NCBI GenBank assembly: GCA_000717735.1
Contig: JOBE01000090.1
Location: 1-26,574, forward strand
DNA: 26,574 nt
Reading direction: 5' to 3'
Origin: Streptomyces griseoluteus
GTDB taxonomy: Bacteria; Actinomycetota; Actinomycetes; Streptomycetales; Streptomycetaceae
Shown: in pieces, positions 7,945 through 14,882 of the stretch
Layout: the number at the start of each line of letters is the position of its first letter
Position numbering within the stretch: position 1 is the first letter of the stretch
Notes under the pieces: model-generated
What the model was told of the DNA's origin: nothing
Databases searched by the model: none
The model's input: only the letters and a program-made list of their open reading frames with translations
Position numbers and translations under genes: made by a program

Positions 7945-9087
7945 CTAAGTGGGACGGCGGGTCAGGAGCCAGGGTTCGACGACGCCCAGGCCGCGCACCG
8001 GGCGCTGCCACATCGGCTGGAGCGCGAAGCGGTACGTGGCGGCCTGGCGGCCCTCCTTCTCGGCGCGGGCCGCCTGCTCGGCCGCCGCCGTCTCCGAGAC
8101 GGGCGCCTCACCCGTCCTGGACAGCTCCTCCGCCAGCGCGCCGTCGACGAGGACGGCGTCCTTCGGAGCTATCGAGGTGAGGCGGCTGGCCAGGTTCACG
8201 GTGGTGCCGAAGACGTCGCCCATCCGGGTCGTCACGGTGCCGAAGGCGATGCCGACGCGCAGCGCGGGCATCGTCTCGTCGTGGCTGAGGGTCTCGATCA
8301 GGCGCAGCGCGATCTCGGCGGCCGTGCCGGCGTCGTCGGCGGCGTACAGCACCTCGTCGCCGAGGGTCTTGATGAGCCGCCCGCCGTGGGCGGCGACCAG
8401 GTCGGCGCAGGTCGTCTCGAAGGCCTCGACCAGCTCGCCGAGCTCCTCCTCCTCTAGGCGGCGGGTGAGCCGGGTGAAGCCGACGAGGTCCGCGAAGCCG
8501 ACCGCGAGCCGCCGGTCGACCATCTCCTCGTCGTCGGCGGCCTGCACGAGCACCCGGCCGGTCGCGGCGGCGAGCTGCCGCCGCCAGACGTAGATGAGGA
8601 ACTCCTCCAGCTCGGGCAGGAGCAGCTCGACCAGGGGGTACGTGACCTCCGTACGGGTCATGCCGGGCTCGGGCGGCTCGGTGAGGCCCTCCAGGAAGGA
8701 GTCGATCTGCCACTCGGCCAGCCGGGCGGTGGTCTGTCCGGTGGAGCGGGCGACCTGGACGGCCATCGGCTCGCTGAGAAGCCCCGCCTCGACGAGACCG
8801 GCGAGCCGGCGCAGGGCGAGGACGTCGGCCTCGGTGAGCGCCTTGGCCTGGCCGATGTCGGCGAAGCCCATGGCGCGCCAGAAGCGGGAGGCGAGTTCCA
8901 TGGAGACACCGGCGGTGCGGGCGGCCTGGAACGGGGTGTAGCGGCGGTCGGCGCCGAGGATGAGCTGTTCGAGCCGGATGGCGAGGGGGTCGTCGGTCGG
9001 CTCGGCCGTGTGGTCGACCTCGTGATGGGGGGTGGGGTACGTGGGAGGGCCGGGCGCGTCGCCCGTGTTCTCGCCGTCGACGGTCAC
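7945..9087 (-). CDS. cya: Class III adenylate cyclase
   Basis: A 380-residue cytoplasmic enzyme making cAMP from ATP. The N-terminal ~180 residues match the helical regulatory domain seen in actinobacterial cyclases of the Rv1264 type, where it is an autoinhibitory pH sensor. The catalytic domain (about 190-355) keeps every key residue: metal-binding Asp200 (Phe-Ala-Asp-Leu-Val-Gly-Phe-Thr) and Asp244 (Leu-Gly-Asp-Glu-Val), adenine-selecting Lys240 and Asp291, and transition-state Asn298 and Arg302. In S. coelicolor the cyclase gene at this locus supplies cAMP needed for normal germination. A GTG-N8-CAC sequence upstream may be a Crp site, giving feedback on cAMP synthesis. The first ~30 residues are low-complexity, so the start could lie a little downstream. 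Confidence 0.95.
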   Translation of the reverse strand: MTVDGENTGDAPGPPTYPTPHHEVDHTAEPTDDPLAIRLEQLILGADRRYTPFQAARTAGVSMELASRFWRAMGFADIGQAKALTEADVLALRRLAGLVEAGLLSEPMAVQVARSTGQTTARLAEWQIDSFLEGLTEPPEPGMTRTEVTYPLVELLLPELEEFLIYVWRRQLAAATGRVLVQAADDEEMVDRRLAVGFADLVGFTRLTRRLEEEELGELVEAFETTCADLVAAHGGRLIKTLGDEVLYAADDAGTAAEIALRLIETLSHDETMPALRVGIAFGTVTTRMGDVFGTTVNLASRLTSIAPKDAVLVDGALAEELSRTGEAPVSETAAAEQAARAEKEGRQAATYRFALQPMWQRPVRGLGVVEPWLLTRRPT

Positions 9088-9149
9088 CGGCCGCCTCCTG
9101 CCCGTTCCCTGCCCACTTGCCCTGCCGATCTGTCGCCTGGATCGCGCTC

Positions 9150-9178
9150 AACGATACGACAGGTGTGCGCTGGCTCAC
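9150..9178 (-). promoter_or_regulatory. Candidate cya promoter with a Crp-like site
   Basis: On the minus strand a TATCGT hexamer (9152-9157) fits the TAnnnT -10 consensus. Upstream, at 9165-9178, is GTG-N8-CAC (GTGCGCTGGCTCAC on the plus strand), close to the Streptomyces Crp consensus GTG-N6-G-N-CAC but with C for the inner G. A similar site precedes the alpha carboxylase gene. The spacing to the cya start (about 65 nt) suits a promoter. Confidence 0.35.
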
Positions 9179-9279
9179 GCGCGAACGGCTGCCGCGGGGG
9201 TGTGGGGCTGGTGGTGCGGGCCCTTCCGGGCCTGGGCCCTCCGGGTGAACGGCCTGGAGGGCGCGGCGCGCAGTGGGGG

Positions 9280-9335
9280 TGTGCCCACCCTCCCCCAAGC
9301 TCTCGGCTTCGCTCGAGCAGGGGGCACCCCCATCG
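9280..9335. repeat. Partial copy of a dispersed Streptomyces intergenic repeat
   Basis: This stretch contains a C-rich run, the core AAGCTCTCGGCTTCGCTCGA and a G-rich run, forming a hairpin-like structure. Its reverse complement matches the middle of the 202-bp element at 14595-14796 with few differences. It has no coding signal and looks like a fragment of a mobile or multicopy intergenic repeat. It occupies most of the middle of the 327-nt gap between cya and birA. Confidence 0.7.
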
Positions 9336-9339
9336 CCCC

Positions 9340-9414
9340 GGCGGAACGCATGCCCACACCGGGGGGGGGAGACGGGGCGGGGCCCACAGGCGGAACGCAT
9401 GCCCACACCGGGGG
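9340..9414. repeat. Two 26-nt direct repeats abutting the birA 3' end
   Basis: Identical 26-nt copies at 9340-9365 and 9389-9414 share the core GGCGGAACGCATGCCCACACC and are offset by 49 nt with a G-rich spacer. The second copy ends exactly at the birA stop codon. No function is apparent. The rest of the cya-birA gap (9088-9279) shows only the candidate cya promoter and GC-rich hairpins. Confidence 0.7.
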
Positions 9415-10260
9415 CTACGTCCGTAGGTGGACGATGTCGCCCGCTCCTACCGCTTCCGTGCCTCCGCCTTCCGTGGCGACCACCAGGCGGCCGTCGCCGT
9501 CCAGGGCGACCGCCTCGCCTTCCAGCACGCGCTCGCCCGGCAGGTCGGCCCTGACGCGGCGGCCGAGGGTCGCGCAGCCGGCCGCGTACGCCGCCTGCAG
9601 GCCGGAGGCCTCGGGGTCGCCGTCGGCGCGCACCCAGTCCCCGTACCACTGGGCGAGGGAGCGCAGGACGGCCCGCAGCAGGGTGTCCCGGTCCGTGGAG
9701 ACCGCGTTGGCCAGGAGGAGGGAGCCGGCGGCGGGGACGGGCAGCTCGTCCTCACGGAGGGTGACGTTGATGCCGAGGCCGATGACGACGGCGTCCGCGC
9801 CGGCCCGCTCGGCGAGGATGCCGCCGGTCTTGCGTTCCTCGCCCGCGACGGAAACAAGCAGGTCGTTCGGCCATTTGAGGGACATGTCGACGCCGGCGGC
9901 CTTCGCGAGGCCGGTCGCGGCGGCCACTCCGGTGAGCAGCGGGAGCCAGCCCCAGCGTTCGACGGGCACGTCCGGCTTGAGGAGGACGGAGAGGAAGAGC
10001 CCGGACCTGGCCGGGGCCGTCCAGGTGCGGTCGAGGCGGCCGCGTCCCGAGGTCTGCTCCTCGGCGACGAGGACGGCGCCCTCGGGCAGCTCGTCGGCGC
10101 GGGCGGTGAGGTCGCTGTTGGTGGATCCGGTGGTGTCGACCACGTCGAGCGAGGTCCACAGGCCGTCGGGAAGGACGAGGGCGCGGCGCAGGGCGGTCGC
10201 GTTCAGCGGGGGCCGGTCGAGGTCGGACCAGGGTCCGCCGGAGCCTTGTGAGGACGTCAT
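9415..10260 (-). CDS. birA: Biotin--[acetyl-CoA carboxylase] ligase (monofunctional)
   Basis: A 281-residue cytoplasmic enzyme that activates biotin with ATP and attaches it to the lysine of the carboxylase biotin-carrier domain. The ligase core shows Ser-Thr-Asn near 47, the biotinyl-AMP loop Gly-Arg-Gly-Arg at 72-75, the active-site motif Lys-Trp-Pro-Asn-Asp at 129-133, and a C-terminal SH3-like cap domain. There is no N-terminal helix-turn-helix, so unlike the E. coli protein it is not expected to be a repressor. It is transcribed divergently from pccB across 134 nt, and its likely substrate, the alpha carboxylase, is encoded 6 kb away. No ribosome binding site precedes the ATG, so the message may be leaderless or the true start may differ. 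Confidence 0.95.
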   Translation of the reverse strand: MTSSQGSGGPWSDLDRPPLNATALRRALVLPDGLWTSLDVVDTTGSTNSDLTARADELPEGAVLVAEEQTSGRGRLDRTWTAPARSGLFLSVLLKPDVPVERWGWLPLLTGVAAATGLAKAAGVDMSLKWPNDLLVSVAGEERKTGGILAERAGADAVVIGLGINVTLREDELPVPAAGSLLLANAVSTDRDTLLRAVLRSLAQWYGDWVRADGDPEASGLQAAYAAGCATLGRRVRADLPGERVLEGEAVALDGDGRLVVATEGGGTEAVGAGDIVHLRT

Positions 10261-10300
10261 GCAAGCCAGAGTAGGTGTGGCAAAGACCGCAGTGCCGAAC

Positions 10301-10354
10301 CGTATCGGCGTGGATACGCTACGGCTCAGTAGCTCAGTAGTAGCCCATTCGTAG
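10301..10354. promoter_or_regulatory. birA-pccB divergent promoter region with palindrome and shared 12-mer
   Basis: CGTATC-N6-GATACG (10301-10318) is a perfect 6-bp inverted repeat overlapping TACGCT (10315-10320), a fair -10 match for pccB. Further down is GCCCATTCGTAG (10343-10354), a 12-mer repeated exactly upstream of the alpha carboxylase gene at 16089-16100. Both are candidate shared regulatory sites. Confidence 0.35.
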
Positions 10355-10394
10355 TCAACGAACCCCCCGTGACCAGGCAGGGAGCCGCATCCCG

Positions 10395-11987
10395 ATGTCC
10401 GAGCCGGCAGAGCAGTACGAGATCGACATTCACACGACCGCAGGCAAGATCGCGGACCTCAAGCGCCGTATCGACGAGGCCACCCACGCCGGCTCGGAGC
10501 GTGCGGTGGAGAAGCAGCACGCGAAGGGCAAGCTGACCGCGCGCGAGCGGATCGCGCTGCTCCTCGACGAGGGCTCGTTCGTCGAGCTGGACGAGCTGGC
10601 CCGGCACCGGTCGACCAACTTCGGCCTGGAGAAGAACCGGCCGTACGGCGACGGTGTCGTCACCGGCTACGGCACGGTCGACGGGCGCCCGGTCGCCGTG
10701 TTCTCGCAGGACTTCACGGTCTTCGGCGGCGCGCTCGGCGAGACGTACGGCCAGAAGATCATCAAGGTGATGGACTTCGCCCTGAAGACGGGCTGCCCGG
10801 TCGTCGGCATCAACGACTCCGGCGGCGCCCGCATCCAGGAGGGCGTGAGCGCGCTCGGCATGTACGGCGAGATCTTCCGCCGCAACGTCCACGCCTCCGG
10901 GGTGATCCCGCAGATCTCCCTGATCGTCGGCCCGTGCGCGGGCGGCGCGGTCTACTCGCCCGCGATCACCGACTTCACGGTGATGGTGGACCAGACCTCG
11001 CACATGTTCATCACCGGTCCGGACGTCATCAAGACGGTGACCGGCGAGGACGTGGGCTTCGAGGAGCTGGGCGGCGCCCGGACGCACAACTCGACGTCGG
11101 GCGTGGCGCACCACATGGCCGGGGACGAGAAGGACGCCATCGAGTACGTGAAGTCCCTGCTGTCCTACCTTCCGTCGAACAACCTCTCCGAGCCGCCGAC
11201 CTTCCCCGAGGTCGCCGAGACGGAGGTGTCGGACGAGGACCTGGAGCTGGACACGCTGATCCCGGACTCGGCGAACCAGCCGTACGACATGCACAAGATC
11301 ATCGAGCACGTGCTCGACGACGGCGAGTTCCTGGAGACGCAGGCGCTGTTCGCGCCGAACATCCTGACCGGCTTCGGCCGCGTCGAGGGCTTCCCGGTGG
11401 GTGTGGTCGCCAACCAGCCGATGCAGTTCGCCGGCTGCCTGGACATCGACGCCTCCGAGAAGGCCGCGCGGTTCGTCCGTACGTGCGACGCGTTCAACAT
11501 CCCCGTCCTGACCTTCGTGGACGTGCCGGGCTTCCTGCCGGGCGTGGACCAGGAGTACGGCGGCATCATCCGGCGCGGCGCGAAGCTGATCTACGCGTAC
11601 GCCGAGGCCACCGTCCCGCTGATCACGGTCATCACGCGGAAGGCTTTCGGCGGCGCGTACGACGTCATGGGCTCCAAGCACCTCGGCGCCGACCTGAACC
11701 TGGCCTGGCCGACCGCGCAGATCGCCGTCATGGGCGCGCAGGGCGCGGTCAACATCCTGCACCGGCGGACGATCGCCGCCGCGGAGGACCAGGAGACCGA
11801 GCGGGCGCGGCTGATCCAGGAGTACGAGGACACCCTGCTCAACCCGTACACGGCGGCCGAGCGCGGCTACATCGACGGGGTGATCCTGCCCTCCGACACG
11901 CGCCCCCAGATCGTGAAGGGGCTGCGTCAGCTGCGCACGAAGCGGGAATCCCTGCCTCCGAAGAAGCACGGCAACATCCCGCTCTAA
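10395..11987 (+). CDS. pccB: Propionyl-CoA carboxylase beta subunit (carboxyltransferase)
   Basis: A 530-residue cytoplasmic subunit that moves carboxyl from carboxybiotin to propionyl-CoA, giving methylmalonyl-CoA for polyketide and odd-chain fatty-acid metabolism. Both halves of the carboxyltransferase fold are present. Oxyanion-hole stretches are seen in Asn-Asp-Ser-Gly-Gly-Ala-Arg-Ile and Gly-Pro-Cys-Ala-Gly-Gly-Ala (N half), and in Pro-Gly-Phe-Leu-Pro-Gly and Phe-Gly-Gly-Ala-Tyr-Asp (C half). Asp423 corresponds to Asp422 of S. coelicolor PccB, the residue that separates propionyl-CoA-preferring PccB from AccB (Ile). GGGAG lies 10 nt upstream of the ATG. The epsilon subunit gene follows 30 nt downstream in one operon. 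It needs the alpha chain encoded at 16332, which is broken in this sequence. Confidence 0.96.
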   Translation: MSEPAEQYEIDIHTTAGKIADLKRRIDEATHAGSERAVEKQHAKGKLTARERIALLLDEGSFVELDELARHRSTNFGLEKNRPYGDGVVTGYGTVDGRPVAVFSQDFTVFGGALGETYGQKIIKVMDFALKTGCPVVGINDSGGARIQEGVSALGMYGEIFRRNVHASGVIPQISLIVGPCAGGAVYSPAITDFTVMVDQTSHMFITGPDVIKTVTGEDVGFEELGGARTHNSTSGVAHHMAGDEKDAIEYVKSLLSYLPSNNLSEPPTFPEVAETEVSDEDLELDTLIPDSANQPYDMHKIIEHVLDDGEFLETQALFAPNILTGFGRVEGFPVGVVANQPMQFAGCLDIDASEKAARFVRTCDAFNIPVLTFVDVPGFLPGVDQEYGGIIRRGAKLIYAYAEATVPLITVITRKAFGGAYDVMGSKHLGADLNLAWPTAQIAVMGAQGAVNILHRRTIAAAEDQETERARLIQEYEDTLLNPYTAAERGYIDGVILPSDTRPQIVKGLRQLRTKRESLPPKKHGNIPL

Positions 11988-12017
11988 ATCCACCTCCAGG
12001 ACCTCGAAGGAGTCGTT

Positions 12018-12230
12018 GTGATCAAGGTCGTACGAGGAAACCCGACCCCGGAGGAGTTGGCCGCCGCACTGGCGGTGGTTCAGGCGCGGGCCGCGGCCAC
12101 GGCGGCGGCGTCCGCCGAGAGCGGCGGCCCGGCGGTACCGGAGGGCTGGTCGGATCCCTCGCGCATCGCGCGGTCGGTACGGCCCCGTCCGGGTCCCCGG
12201 GCCTGGGCCAGGTCGTACTGGCCCGTGTAG
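12018..12230 (+). CDS. pccE: Acyl-CoA carboxylase epsilon subunit
   Basis: A 70-residue small subunit found only in actinobacteria, which binds the beta hexamer and stimulates the holoenzyme. It begins Met-Ile-Lys-Val-Val-Arg-Gly-Asn-Pro-Thr-Pro-Glu-Glu-Leu-Ala-Ala, the family's typical N-terminus, has an Ala-rich helix, and ends with the conserved Trp/Arg-rich tail (Ala-Trp-Ala-Arg-Ser). The GTG start at 12018 has GAAGGAG 5-6 nt upstream. It sits 30 nt after pccB and is followed by a terminator, so the two form an operon. Confidence 0.92.
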   Translation: MIKVVRGNPTPEELAAALAVVQARAAATAAASAESGGPAVPEGWSDPSRIARSVRPRPGPRAWARSYWPV

Positions 12231-12252
12231 TCGTCGTAGTCGTCGCACGGTG

Positions 12253-12286
12253 AAAGGCCGGACCCCCTCGGGAGGGTCCGGCCTTT
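12253..12286. terminator. Terminator after pccBE
   Basis: A perfect 13-bp outer stem (AAAGGCCGGACCC at 12253-12265 with its complement at 12274-12286) around a short C/G-rich loop. The right arm ends in CCTTT. It lies between converging pccE and the MFS gene and probably works in both directions. Confidence 0.85.
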
Positions 12287-12298
12287 CGCGCGTCCCGG

Positions 12299-13672
12299 TC
12301 ACGTACGGCGCAGGAAGACGCCGGCCAGGACGGCTCCGACGGCGACGATCGCCGCGTTGACGAGGACCGCGAGGCCGATGCCGTCGAGGAGCACGGGCGA
12401 GGTGACGACGACGGCGCTCATGATCGGGGTGCCCATGGTGATGCCGATCTGCTGGGTCATGGTCGCGAGTCCGGTCGCCGTGCCCTGCTCGTGGTCGGGG
12501 ATGCCGGAGGTGGCGGTGACCATGAAGCCGACGATCGCGAGCATGTTGCCGACGCCGCCCGCGAAGGTCGCGGCGAGCAGCAGCCCGAGGCTGCCGCGGT
12601 CGTCGCCGAGCCCGTACAGGGCGAGGGTCGCGACGGCCTGGAGGAGTCCGCCGGCGACGAGCGCGGTACGGGCGCCGAACCGGCCGATGAAGCGGGAGGC
12701 GAACACTCCGCCGATGACCGTGCCGGCGCCGAGCACGCCGAAGGAGAGCCCCGCGGCGAGCGGGGAGAAGCCCAGGACGTCCTGGAGGTAGAGCGTCATC
12801 AGGAACACGAGCGAGGTCTCGGTCGCGAAGGCGACGAGTCCGGCGAGGTTGCCCCAGACGACGGTGCGGCGCCCGAGGATCCGTACGGGCACGAGGGGCG
12901 AGGTGGACCTCCGCTCGACGAACCAGAAGGCGACGAGCAGGGCGACGCCGACGACGAGGGCCAGGGGCTCGGTGGTCAGTCCGTAGACGAGGGCGAGGAG
13001 TCCGGCGGTGACGGTGATCGCGCCGGGGACGTCGAGGCGGGGCCGGACGGCCGGGCGGCTCTCCTTCAGGACGACGGGGGCGACGAGGAGGACGGCGAGG
13101 ACCACGGGCACGTTGACGAGGAAGGCCCAGCGCCAGGAGAGCAGGTCGGTGAGGACGCCGCCGAGGATCGCGCCGGTGGTGAAGCCGGCGGACATCAGCG
13201 CGCCGTTGAGGCCGAGCGCGCGGGCGCGCAGCGGGCCCTCGGGGAAGGAGGAGGTGAGCAGGGAGAGCCCGGCGGGGGTGACGGCGGCGGTGGCGAGGCC
13301 CTGCGCGACGCGGGCGGCCATCAGTGTCTCGGGGCCGGTGGCGAGGCCGCCGACAAGGGAGGAGACGCCGAGGAGGGCCATGCCGCCGAGGAAGAGGCGG
13401 CGGCGTCCGACGAGGTCGGCGACGCGCCCGAAGAGGAGGGTGAAGCCGGCGGCGGCGAGGGCGAAGGCGGTGGCGATCCACTGGAGGCCGCCGAGGGAGA
13501 AGCCGAGTCCCTGGCCGATGACGGGCAGGGCGACGTTCAGGATCGAGAAGTCGACGGCCAGCATGAACTGGGCGACGAGGAGGACGACGAGGACGAGCCG
13601 CATGCGTCCGGTCATGCGGTCGTCGGTGCGGTCCGCGGGTTCGACGGGCTTGGGGAGATCCAGGGCAACCAT
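12299..13672 (-). CDS. MFS drug/metabolite efflux transporter (DHA2-like)
   Basis: A 457-residue integral membrane protein with about 12-14 predicted helices. It starts with a short charged tail and a first helix carrying the DHA2-type Asp-Phe-Ser-Ile-Leu-Asn-Val-Ala-Leu-Pro. Motif A (Gly-Arg-Val-Ala-Asp-Leu-Val-Gly-Arg-Arg-Arg) lies between helices 2 and 3. The family exports drugs and other small molecules in exchange for protons; the substrate is unknown. It is divergent from a TetR-type regulator gene, and their shared upstream region holds repeated CTTAAyGG half-sites, so it is probably repressed by that regulator. GGGG lies about 8 nt upstream of the ATG. Confidence 0.92.
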   Translation of the reverse strand: MVALDLPKPVEPADRTDDRMTGRMRLVLVVLLVAQFMLAVDFSILNVALPVIGQGLGFSLGGLQWIATAFALAAAGFTLLFGRVADLVGRRRLFLGGMALLGVSSLVGGLATGPETLMAARVAQGLATAAVTPAGLSLLTSSFPEGPLRARALGLNGALMSAGFTTGAILGGVLTDLLSWRWAFLVNVPVVLAVLLVAPVVLKESRPAVRPRLDVPGAITVTAGLLALVYGLTTEPLALVVGVALLVAFWFVERRSTSPLVPVRILGRRTVVWGNLAGLVAFATETSLVFLMTLYLQDVLGFSPLAAGLSFGVLGAGTVIGGVFASRFIGRFGARTALVAGGLLQAVATLALYGLGDDRGSLGLLLAATFAGGVGNMLAIVGFMVTATSGIPDHEQGTATGLATMTQQIGITMGTPIMSAVVVTSPVLLDGIGLAVLVNAAIVAVGAVLAGVFLRRT

Positions 13673-13684
13673 GACGCTCGACCC

Positions 13685-13751
13685 CTTAATGGGAGAATGG
13701 TTCCGTTAAGATGTCCCGTACGGTAGCAGAGTCGATGGACTTAATGGAACA
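13685..13751. promoter_or_regulatory. Candidate operator cluster of the MFS/TetR pair
   Basis: CTTAATGGGA (13685-13694) and TTCCGTTAAG (13701-13710) form an imperfect inverted repeat with 8 of 10 pairs. A third half-site, CTTAATGGAAC, lies at 13740-13750. The half-site consensus CTTAAyGGra is AT-rich against the background and is placed between divergent start codons, as expected for autoregulation by a TetR-family repressor. Confidence 0.55.
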
Positions 13752-13761
13752 GGAGACCCGT

Positions 13762-14397
13762 TTGACCGAGAGCCAGCCGGTCCCGCACGACCACGCGGCC
13801 ACCCCCGGCACCCTCCGCCCCGGCGGCCGTACCGCGAAGGTCCGCCGAGCCGTCCTCGACGCCACGCAGGACGCCCTCGCCGACACCGGCTTCCACGCCC
13901 TGAACATGGACCGGATCGCCGCGAGCGCCGGCGTCGGCAAGACGACCGTGTACCGCCGCTGGGGCTCCCCCGTCGGCCTGGTCACCGACCTCCTGCACGA
14001 CATGGCCGAACAGTCCCTGCCCGCCGCCGACACCGGCGGCCTCACGGGCGATCTGCGGGCCAACGCCGAACTCGTACGGGACACCCTCACCGACCCACGG
14101 ATGGGCGCCGTCTTCCGCGCGGTCATCGCCGCGGCGGCCTGCGACGAGGAGTGCGCCCGCGCGCTCGCCGCCTTCTACCGGACCCGGCTCGCCGAGTGGG
14201 CCCCCGTCGTCACCAGGGCCGCGGCGCGCGGCGAGATCCCCGGGGGGACCGACCCGGTCGAACTGCTCCGCGCCGTCTCCGCACCGCTCTACTACCGCTT
14301 CACGATCACCCACGAGGAGCTCACCGGGGCCGTGACGGAGCGCGCGGTCACGGCGGCGCTCGCGGCGGCGCGGGACGGGGCGTTCCTCCGCGAATAG
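13762..14397 (+). CDS. TetR-family transcriptional regulator of the divergent MFS gene
   Basis: A 211-residue repressor-like protein if translation starts at TTG 13762. That start is chosen because AGGAG (13751-13755) sits 6 nt before it and because candidate operator half-sites occupy the sequence further upstream. In-frame ATGs at 13711, 13735 and 13744 lack a ribosome site, though one of them cannot be excluded. The N-terminal helix-turn-helix is clear: Met-Asp-Arg-Ile-Ala-Ala-Ser-Ala-Gly-Val-Gly-Lys-Thr-Thr-Val-Tyr-Arg-Arg-Trp. The C-terminal ligand domain resembles the TetR_C_11 group, with a Cys-rich Ala-Ala-Cys-Asp-Glu-Glu-Cys stretch. It probably represses the transporter and itself until a transported compound binds. 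Confidence 0.88.
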   Translation: MTESQPVPHDHAATPGTLRPGGRTAKVRRAVLDATQDALADTGFHALNMDRIAASAGVGKTTVYRRWGSPVGLVTDLLHDMAEQSLPAADTGGLTGDLRANAELVRDTLTDPRMGAVFRAVIAAAACDEECARALAAFYRTRLAEWAPVVTRAAARGEIPGGTDPVELLRAVSAPLYYRFTITHEELTGAVTERAVTAALAAARDGAFLRE

Positions 14398-14414
14398 TCC
14401 TTCGGCACCGGGTC

Positions 14415-14436
14415 GCCTGAGTATCCGTACTCAGGC
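14415..14436. promoter_or_regulatory. Palindrome GCCTGAGTA-TCCG-TACTCAGGC
   Basis: A perfect inverted repeat with 9-bp arms and a 4-nt spacer, 18 nt after the TetR stop and 33 nt before the small membrane-peptide gene. It shares TGAGTA-N4-TACTCA with the palindrome at 936-955. It is either an operator for the small gene or a terminator hairpin of the TetR gene. Confidence 0.45.
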
Positions 14437-14468
14437 GCCCCGCCCGTCCCGGCCGCAGGATCGGAGGC

Positions 14469-14597
14469 ATGCTGTGGTCCGACCCGAAGAACCAGCCGCC
14501 GAAGTTCCTGCGCGACATGCAGGCGATGCTCCGCCGAACCGGCGTCCTGCTGGCGCTCGCGATGGTCGTGGCGATGGTCGTGGTCGGCGCGCGCTAG
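14469..14597 (+). CDS. Small single-span membrane protein of 42 residues
   Basis: The ATG at 14469 follows GGAGG by one base. It opens a 42-codon frame with almost exclusively G/C third positions. The N-terminal half is polar and rich in Pro, Lys and Asp (it starts Met-Leu-Trp-Ser-Asp-Pro-Lys-Asn). The C-terminal ~18 residues are a hydrophobic helix of Val, Ala, Met and Leu ending Gly-Ala-Arg. It resembles short conserved Streptomyces membrane peptides seen near maf, but I cannot name it. Its TAG stop coincides with the left end of a MITE-like repeat (TA plus the first G); the stop would be restored even without the element. The very tight ribosome-site spacing is the main doubt. Confidence 0.55.
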   Translation: MLWSDPKNQPPKFLRDMQAMLRRTGVLLALAMVVAMVVVGAR

Positions 14598-14796
14598 GGC
14601 CTGACGTTTGGATCAGGCCGGATCAGGGAGCGGGGTCTGGTGCCGTGGATCGCAAGGCGGAGGAGGGAGTCAACGCGGAGCGGTGGGGGTACCGCCCTGC
14701 TCGGCGAAGCCGAGAGCTTGGGGGAGAGTGACGACAACGCGGCGAGGCGCGGTGCCAGACCCCGCGAGCCCGGCATGATCCAAACGACAGGCCCTA
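14595..14796. mobile_element. 202-bp MITE-like inverted-repeat element flanked by TA
   Basis: The ends are long imperfect inverted repeats of about 45 bp: the outer part TAGGGCCTGACGTTTGGATCA on the left matches the complement of the right end at 14776-14796 with one difference. A TA dinucleotide stands at each edge, as left by IS630/Tc1-type insertion. The interior has no ORF that looks coded. It holds the GC-rich core shared, in opposite orientation, with 9280-9335. The arrangement matches a dispersed Streptomyces intergenic repeat I recognise by its sequence. A partial duplicate of the right end (CCCGGCATGATCCGAACG) lies just beyond, near 14817-14834. Confidence 0.65.
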
Positions 14797-14882
14797 GGGT
14801 CCGTCGCCCGGATCCGCCCGGCATGATCCGAACGGGAGTCCTTGGGGCGCCCTCAGCGGCCCGAACTGGCTACGCTGCCCCC

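Noticed and set aside
9084..9359. Short frames in the cya-birA gap
   Set aside because: They cover repeats and hairpins, have no ribosome sites and read as low-complexity Arg/Pro/Gly.
9340..9414. Possible CRISPR array from the two 26-nt repeats
   Set aside because: There are only two copies, with a G-rich 23-nt spacer, no cas genes, and a location inside a dispersed-repeat cluster.
10326..13481. 1051-codon minus-strand frame across pccB, pccE and the MFS gene
   Set aside because: It runs antisense to pccB and pccE, out of frame through the MFS gene and across a terminator; there is no recognisable domain.
14474..14731. Alternative GTG frame overlapping the 42-residue peptide
   Set aside because: It has no hydrophobic helix or codon bias and extends into the MITE-like element; the ATG frame at 14469 has a clear membrane helix and G/C third positions.
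14640..14882. Upstream extension of the maf reading frame
   Set aside because: The extension lies in the repeat element and has no family similarity; the Maf N-terminal motif begins just after ATG 14883.
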